From Mycobacterium bourgelatii (GTDB lineage: Bacteria > Actinomycetota > Actinomycetes > Mycobacteriales > Mycobacteriaceae), in NCBI RefSeq assembly GCF_010723575.1, contig NZ_BLKZ01000002.1, positions 868,001 through 932,000 on the forward strand: a DNA stretch of 64,000 bases. Reading direction: 5' to 3'. Shown in pieces: positions 59,545 through 64,000 of the stretch. Positions within the stretch are counted from its first letter, which is position 1. Every line of letters begins with the position of its first letter. The notes beneath the pieces are model-generated. The model ran no database searches, was not told where the DNA came from, and saw only the letters and a program-made list of their open reading frames with translations. The translations under genes and the position numbers were made by a program.

Positions 59545-59565
59545 ATCGAATTCCTCCTCGGTTTC

Positions 59566-62500
59566 CTAGATCAGCCCGAGCGATTGCAGATCTGCGACGT
59601 ACTTGTCGATAAATGCGGCAGACAGATGCGGAATGTCTTGGTCCGGGCCAATTTTCGCGTCTTGTACCGCAGCTCGGAAGACCTTGGTCGGCGCGGATGC
59701 TCCGGGCAGTGCCGGCTGCGGCTTGCGGTAGGCGTCGAGCAGGGGCAATACCGAATGCTGACGTTGTTTCTCCGGCAAGGCCCTCAGCGCTGTCTCAAAG
59801 CGCGCCAGCCATTCGTCGTAGTCATCGATGCGCTTGATGTCATGACCCGAAGCCACCAGCCAGTCGACGAAGGTGTCCAGGGACACACCATCGTCGTGCG
59901 GATTCATCACGTCGTAAGAAACATACGTCGGTGCACCGTCTGCCGTGCCTCGCGCACCCAGCTTGGTGATCGCTTCGGCTACGAAATCGGCTGGCAGACC
60001 GGCGTAATGGGCCTTGCTGCGGCGGCCCTGGGCATCCGTCTCGTAGAAACTCGCCGGCGCGATCCCGGTCAGCAGCAGACTGATCAGCAAGCGGGTGAAC
60101 GCGTCCGGCACATTGAGCTGGCCGGCGTATTGACTGTGGGCCAGGATCATGTCGGACCGGAATACCTTGACCGGTAGTCCACACAGGTCGTTCGCCTCGC
60201 GGAACAACACCTCGCCGGCCCACTTGCTATTTCCGTACCCGTTCGCGTAGCCGCCGTCGATATAGCGAACCGCACTGACGTCGCGAATGTCGCCGTCTTC
60301 TTCAAACTCGTTCGGGTTTATCGGCATCGCGACTGCCACGGTCGACAGATAGGTGACCGGCTTGATGCGGTCGGTGATCGCCAGGCGGATCACCTCCGCG
60401 GTACCAACCACGTTCGGCCCGAACAACTGGTCGTACGGCAGGACATGGTTCACCAGTGCTGCCGAATGGACAATGATGTCTACGCTGCGTGCCAGGCGAT
60501 CCCAAGTCGGCTGATCGAGGCCAAGATTCGGCTCGCCGATGTCACCGGGAATCACCTCGAGGTGCCCGTCGGCCAGTGCCTGGAATCGCTCGAACATTGC
60601 GCCGTCACCGCCGCGGAAGACGTCGTCCAGCCGGGTTCGGGCCGCTGCCGCGTCAGAGCCGCGCACGATCGCGATGAGCGTTCCGCCAGTGTCGGCAAGC
60701 TGCTCCAGCCAATCCAGCGCGAGGAAGCGGCCGAGGTAGCCGTTGGCCCCCGTCAGCAGCACGGTCCGAGGCGTGCCGGTCACCGGCGGCAGCGACGGGG
60801 CCGCAGCCAACGTTTGGGCATCGATGAACTTGTCCAGGGTCAGGTCTGCCGCGCGTACCTCTACCGCGCCCTGGCCGTGTACCGCGGCGAACGTAGGCCG
60901 CTTAGTGCCCGATAGGCGTTCGGCTTCAACATATCCCGCGATGCTCGCCAAGTCATTGGTGGGACCGATGATCTGTGCCACCGGCACGTCGACGTCAAAG
61001 ATGTCGGCCAGCAGGTTGGAGAATGTCAAGGCGGACAACGAGTCTCCGCCGAGTTCGATGAAGTGTTCCTCGGGTGCGGGCGGGCCACCTACCAGGCCAA
61101 GCAGCGCTTCGGCCGCCTCCGTCAATGTCTCGATCACCGGGCGTTCCCCCGCCTTTGCCCGAAGGGTACGCAATTCCGCCACCCGGCTATCGGCAAGTTC
61201 GGTGTACAGCTGCTCGAGCCGTTCGCCGTAGCGTTCCTTCAGTTTTGGCCGCAGCAGTTTGCCGACCCCGGAGAGCAGACCGTTGTCCGAACTGAAGGGC
61301 TCGGTCTCGATCAGGAAGTCGGCGGGCAACTCATAGGACTGCAGTTCGGCGAGTTTAGCGGTATTGCGCAGCGAATCACTCAGGTCCGCTTTGAGTCTGG
61401 CGAACCCGTCGGCACCGTCTTGTGCAGCGCGCTCCAGCGCCTCGGCGGTGGGAACCACGACGGCCAACAGGTAGGGGCGCTCGCTGTTGCCGTAGAGGAA
61501 GATCTGGCGTACCAGCGGTGCCCCGGCGAAGATGGCTTCCAGACGTGCGACCGCGACGAATTCGCCTTGCGCGAGCTTCAAGACGTTGTTGCGGCGGTCG
61601 ACGTAAACGAGCCGATCCGGGCCGATCTCGGCCATGACGTCGCCGGTGCGGTAATAGCCGTCGGCATCGAACGCCTTGGCGGTGACGTCGGGACGCTTGT
61701 AGTACCCCGCCGTCGCGGTCTGGGACTTCACCAGCAGTTCCCCGCGCGGGTACGGCTTGTCGGTGCGGAAGTAGCCCAACTCGGGAACGTCGATGAGCTT
61801 GTAGTCGATTACCGGGGGCTTGCTCACCTTGCCGTCTTTGGTCACCATCCCCAATTCGGTGAGGCCGTACCCGTCCATCACGTGGACCTGCAGGCATGAC
61901 TCGATGAAAGTCTTCATCTCCGCGGCCAGGGGCGCGGTGCTGCTGAAGCTGGTGAGGACGCGGCCACCCAGGACCTGTTCGCGAATCTCGGCTTGCGCCT
62001 CTGCTTCAGCGGTTGTGGTGTCGCCGCCCTGATTGATCCTCCGCTCGACGCCGCTCTGGTAGCGCTGGTAGAGCATCTCGGCGACCCGGGGCACCAAGCC
62101 CATCTCCGTGGGGCGCACCAACTTCCAGTCTTCGAACAGTGTGGACAGATCACTTTCTGGCACAAAGTAGCTCGTGCCGCCGGCCTGGAACGCGCTGGAA
62201 AGAGGTACCCGCCCACCCAGGTGATTGAGCGGCATGAAGTTGACGTTGAGTACCGGCAGGTGCTCGGCTTCCGGCAACAGCTCGGTGGTCCAGATCCTGG
62301 TCACCATCCGCTCGGAATACATTGCGCCCTTGGGTAATCCGGTGCTGCCGGAGGTGTACATGATCATGGCGAGCCGTTGATCGGTGTCACCGGTGTACAG
62401 CGGCTCCGGCGGTTGCTCGCGACCACGCTCGGTCGTGTCGGCGAGTGTTTCGACGGTCACCGACATACCCGCGGCGGCCAGCTTCGCCTGGGCGCGCTGC

Positions 62501-63099
62501 ACGGCCTCTCGCTGATCGTCGACCTCCGGGAGGTAATCGAACACGACAAGGCGCCGCAGCGAGGTGCTACCCAGCGCCGCGTCGACAGCCAGATCGAGGT
62601 ACTCGGCACTTGCGGCAAGGATGTGCGGTTCGACCTCGGCGACGATGGGTTGCAGCCGAGACGCCGTGGTGGTGTGCTGCAGCGGCACGCTCACCAGGCC
62701 GAGGTACCCGGCCACCAGGTCGAGGGTCAGGTAATCCGCGCTGGCGAATCCGACGGTGGCGAGTACCTCGCCGGGCGAAGCAGGGTTAACCGGGTCGCGC
62801 CGCCAAGCCGTCGCGATGGCCTGCACATTCGCCCACAGGTCGCGGTAGGTGATGGTCTCGAAGCGGTCCAGCAACTGGGCTGTGGTTCGGGACGTCACGG
62901 GGTCCGTCGTCAGGGAGCGCGCCCGCCAACCCAGGGCGGGGCGGTCGGCGTAACCGTCGACCAGGGTTTGGATCACCTGGGGGAACCGTAGACCGGGGGC
63001 GCGCGCCGCCGCCCGAACTGCGGCGTCAGGCTTGGCGTTTCGGAACTGCTCGTCACTGGCGGTCAACCGGTCGATGCGTTGCTGTTGGTCACCGGTCAT
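59566..63099 (-). CDS. car: Carboxylic acid reductase (FadD9-type, A-T-R)
   Basis: A protein of 1177 residues. Adenylation domain with MIMYTSGSTGLPKGAMYSE and YRTGDVMAEIGPDRLVYVDR; carrier domain with the phosphopantetheine serine S687 in IELGGDSLSAL; reductase domain with GANGYLG (784-790) and YGNSKWAGE. It reduces carboxylic acids to aldehydes using ATP and NADPH after phosphopantetheinylation, with broad aromatic and fatty acid range in mycobacterial relatives. ATG 63099 has GAAAGG upstream. The PPTase is not in this window. It forms a likely operon with the quinone-reductase-like gene downstream. Confidence 0.95.
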   Translation of the reverse strand: MTGDQQQRIDRLTASDEQFRNAKPDAAVRAAARAPGLRFPQVIQTLVDGYADRPALGWRARSLTTDPVTSRTTAQLLDRFETITYRDLWANVQAIATAWRRDPVNPASPGEVLATVGFASADYLTLDLVAGYLGLVSVPLQHTTTASRLQPIVAEVEPHILAASAEYLDLAVDAALGSTSLRRLVVFDYLPEVDDQREAVQRAQAKLAAAGMSVTVETLADTTERGREQPPEPLYTGDTDQRLAMIMYTSGSTGLPKGAMYSERMVTRIWTTELLPEAEHLPVLNVNFMPLNHLGGRVPLSSAFQAGGTSYFVPESDLSTLFEDWKLVRPTEMGLVPRVAEMLYQRYQSGVERRINQGGDTTTAEAEAQAEIREQVLGGRVLTSFSSTAPLAAEMKTFIESCLQVHVMDGYGLTELGMVTKDGKVSKPPVIDYKLIDVPELGYFRTDKPYPRGELLVKSQTATAGYYKRPDVTAKAFDADGYYRTGDVMAEIGPDRLVYVDRRNNVLKLAQGEFVAVARLEAIFAGAPLVRQIFLYGNSERPYLLAVVVPTAEALERAAQDGADGFARLKADLSDSLRNTAKLAELQSYELPADFLIETEPFSSDNGLLSGVGKLLRPKLKERYGERLEQLYTELADSRVAELRTLRAKAGERPVIETLTEAAEALLGLVGGPPAPEEHFIELGGDSLSALTFSNLLADIFDVDVPVAQIIGPTNDLASIAGYVEAERLSGTKRPTFAAVHGQGAVEVRAADLTLDKFIDAQTLAAAPSLPPVTGTPRTVLLTGANGYLGRFLALDWLEQLADTGGTLIAIVRGSDAAAARTRLDDVFRGGDGAMFERFQALADGHLEVIPGDIGEPNLGLDQPTWDRLARSVDIIVHSAALVNHVLPYDQLFGPNVVGTAEVIRLAITDRIKPVTYLSTVAVAMPINPNEFEEDGDIRDVSAVRYIDGGYANGYGNSKWAGEVLFREANDLCGLPVKVFRSDMILAHSQYAGQLNVPDAFTRLLISLLLTGIAPASFYETDAQGRRSKAHYAGLPADFVAEAITKLGARGTADGAPTYVSYDVMNPHDDGVSLDTFVDWLVASGHDIKRIDDYDEWLARFETALRALPEKQRQHSVLPLLDAYRKPQPALPGASAPTKVFRAAVQDAKIGPDQDIPHLSAAFIDKYVADLQSLGLI

Positions 63100-63278
63100 G
63101 GCAGGACCTTTCGTGCGAGTGGCGATACTAGCGCCAACCCACTAGACGTGGTCCGTCTTCCAAGCTGGTGGTGTGACCGTCACCACAGCCTGGTCTTGCC
63201 CACTCTTGCCCGAGCGTGCGCAGATGTACGAGCCGCGCGGCGTGCAGCCGTGCGGACACGCACGCTCGCGGGAAAGAG

Positions 63279-64000
63279 TTAGGCGACTACCTCGATGGGG
63301 TCGCCGATGGTCACGGCGTTGAAGTACCACGCAGCGTTGTCCGGGCTGAGGTTGATGCAGCCGTGGCTGACGTTGGCGTAGCCCTGTGAGTTCACCGACC
63401 AGGGCGCGGAGTGCACGTACACACCGCTCGAGGTGACGCGAACCGCGTACGAGGCGGTGATCAGGTATCCGTCAGAGGAGTTCAGCGGGATGCCGATGGT
63501 CCGCGAGTCCATCACCACGGTGCGTTCCTTGGACATCGCGTTGAAGCTGCCGATCGGTGTGGGCCGGCTGGGCTTGCCCATCGAAGCCGGCATGGTCTTG
63601 AGGATTTCCCCGTTGCGACTGACGGTGAAGGTGTGCGCGGAGATGCTGGCCACGCCAAGTAGCTGGTCGCCGGTCTCGAAGCCCTCGGTCATTGCCTGCA
63701 CACCCACCGATACCCGGGTATGCGGCGGCCAGTAGTGGTCCGGAACGAACTGCACGACGTTGCTATTGACCCACTCGTAGCGGCCGGTGATGTTGCTGGG
63801 TGACTTGACTTGGATGGACCGCTCGGCAGCGCGCCGGTTGGTCACCGGTGCCTGGAACGTCACCACCACCGGGTGGGCCACGCCGACGACCGCGCCGTTG
63901 GCCGGCAACACCGAAGCAACGCCGGGAAGGGACGTCGGTACGGGGACAGCGCCGGTGGCGGGGCTAGCGAACCCAACTGCTGTGAAAGTCGAGATTGCGA
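63279..64000 (-). CDS. ldtA: L,D-transpeptidase LdtMt1-type (start outside window)
   Basis: The visible part (about 240 residues) holds an immunoglobulin-like domain (SPNGAVVGV-type start, here LPANGAVVGVAHPVVVTF) and a YkuD catalytic domain with YVHSAPWSVNSQGYANV and SHGCINLSP, where Cys is the nucleophile. It makes 3-3 cross-links in peptidoglycan. Nearly all motifs match Rv0116c/LdtMt1. Upstream of GTG 63911 the frame stays open with PVPTSLPGVASV, which matches the mature N-terminus, and then a hydrophobic stretch, so the signal peptide and start codon are beyond the window end. Confidence 0.93.
   Translation of the reverse strand, partial: AISTFTAVGFASPATGAVPVPTSLPGVASVLPANGAVVGVAHPVVVTFQAPVTNRRAAERSIQVKSPSNITGRYEWVNSNVVQFVPDHYWPPHTRVSVGVQAMTEGFETGDQLLGVASISAHTFTVSRNGEILKTMPASMGKPSRPTPIGSFNAMSKERTVVMDSRTIGIPLNSSDGYLITASYAVRVTSSGVYVHSAPWSVNSQGYANVSHGCINLSPDNAAWYFNAVTIGDPIEVVA

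Overview
The window is high-GC actinobacterial DNA from a slow-growing Mycobacterium. The evidence is PE/PPE proteins (a PGRS-repeat protein, a PE-linked aspartic protease, a PE-only protein and a PPE1-like protein), an MmpL transporter, the P-type ATPases CtpA and CtpI, a mycobacterial carboxylic acid reductase, and an LdtMt1-type L,D-transpeptidase. Several blocks match, from memory, the M. tuberculosis Rv0092-Rv0116c stretch: ctpA, PPE1/Rv0097/fcoT/fadD10/ACP, Rv0102, ctpI, Rv0108c, the Rv0109 position, the Rv0110 rhomboid, the Rv0111 acyltransferase and ldtA. Large blocks absent from that stretch lie between them. The species cannot be named from the sequence alone.

Region 1 (1-11.5 kb) is accessory metabolism: the 3' part of a PE_PGRS gene fused to a propeller-like domain, a membrane-anchored sulfate-binding-like protein beside a SulP permease, several SDRs, a methyltransferase, a DUF2127 membrane protein, a thioesterase/HxlR pair, and a CGNR-type regulator whose start codon sits in a perfect 10+10 palindrome.

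Region 2 (11.5-30 kb) looks like a copper/isonitrile-lipid locus. It holds an anti-sigma-like protein, a SigC-like ECF sigma factor, ctpA translationally coupled to an mmpL, and on the other strand the operon PPE1 - isonitrile synthase (Rv0097/ScoE type) - fcoT - fadD10 - ACP. In M. tuberculosis an NRPS (nrp) follows the ACP. Here it is missing and the convergent mmpL occupies its place. The same ECF-like promoter (GGGAAC-N17-CGACT) lies upstream of both ctpA-mmpL and the PPE1 operon, which suggests one sigma-factor regulon. A His/Met-rich DUF5134 protein, a CopD-CtaG membrane protein (Rv0102 type) and a CxxC metallochaperone are close by.

Region 3 (30-41 kb) has a TetR/DUF2236 divergon, an SDR-FadD pair, the 1613-residue CtpI with a large nested hairpin upstream, a PE-only protein and a rhomboid protease.

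Region 4 (41-54 kb) is a divergent ten-gene catabolic island. Four genes are on the minus strand (propeller/lactonase-like, GntR, acyl-CoA ligase, SDR). Six overlapping genes are on the plus strand (SDR, Rieske oxygenase, LLM flavoprotein, Baeyer-Villiger monooxygenase, SDR, CaiB CoA-transferase). The shared intergenic region carries the palindrome TTGTCCGGACAA and a degenerate copy. The logic is hydroxylation, ketone formation, Baeyer-Villiger ring expansion, lactone opening and CoA activation of an unknown cyclic substrate. The propeller gene carries an in-frame 54-bp VNTR.

Region 5 (54-64 kb) holds an Rv0111-type acyltransferase, an Rv0187-type O-methyltransferase, a clear M-box (YkoK) magnesium riboswitch before a 54-codon ORF closed by a 14-bp terminator hairpin, a quinone-oxidoreductase-like gene, the carboxylic acid reductase, and the ldtA gene cut by the window end. 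No rRNA, tRNA, CRISPR array or intact insertion sequence was seen.
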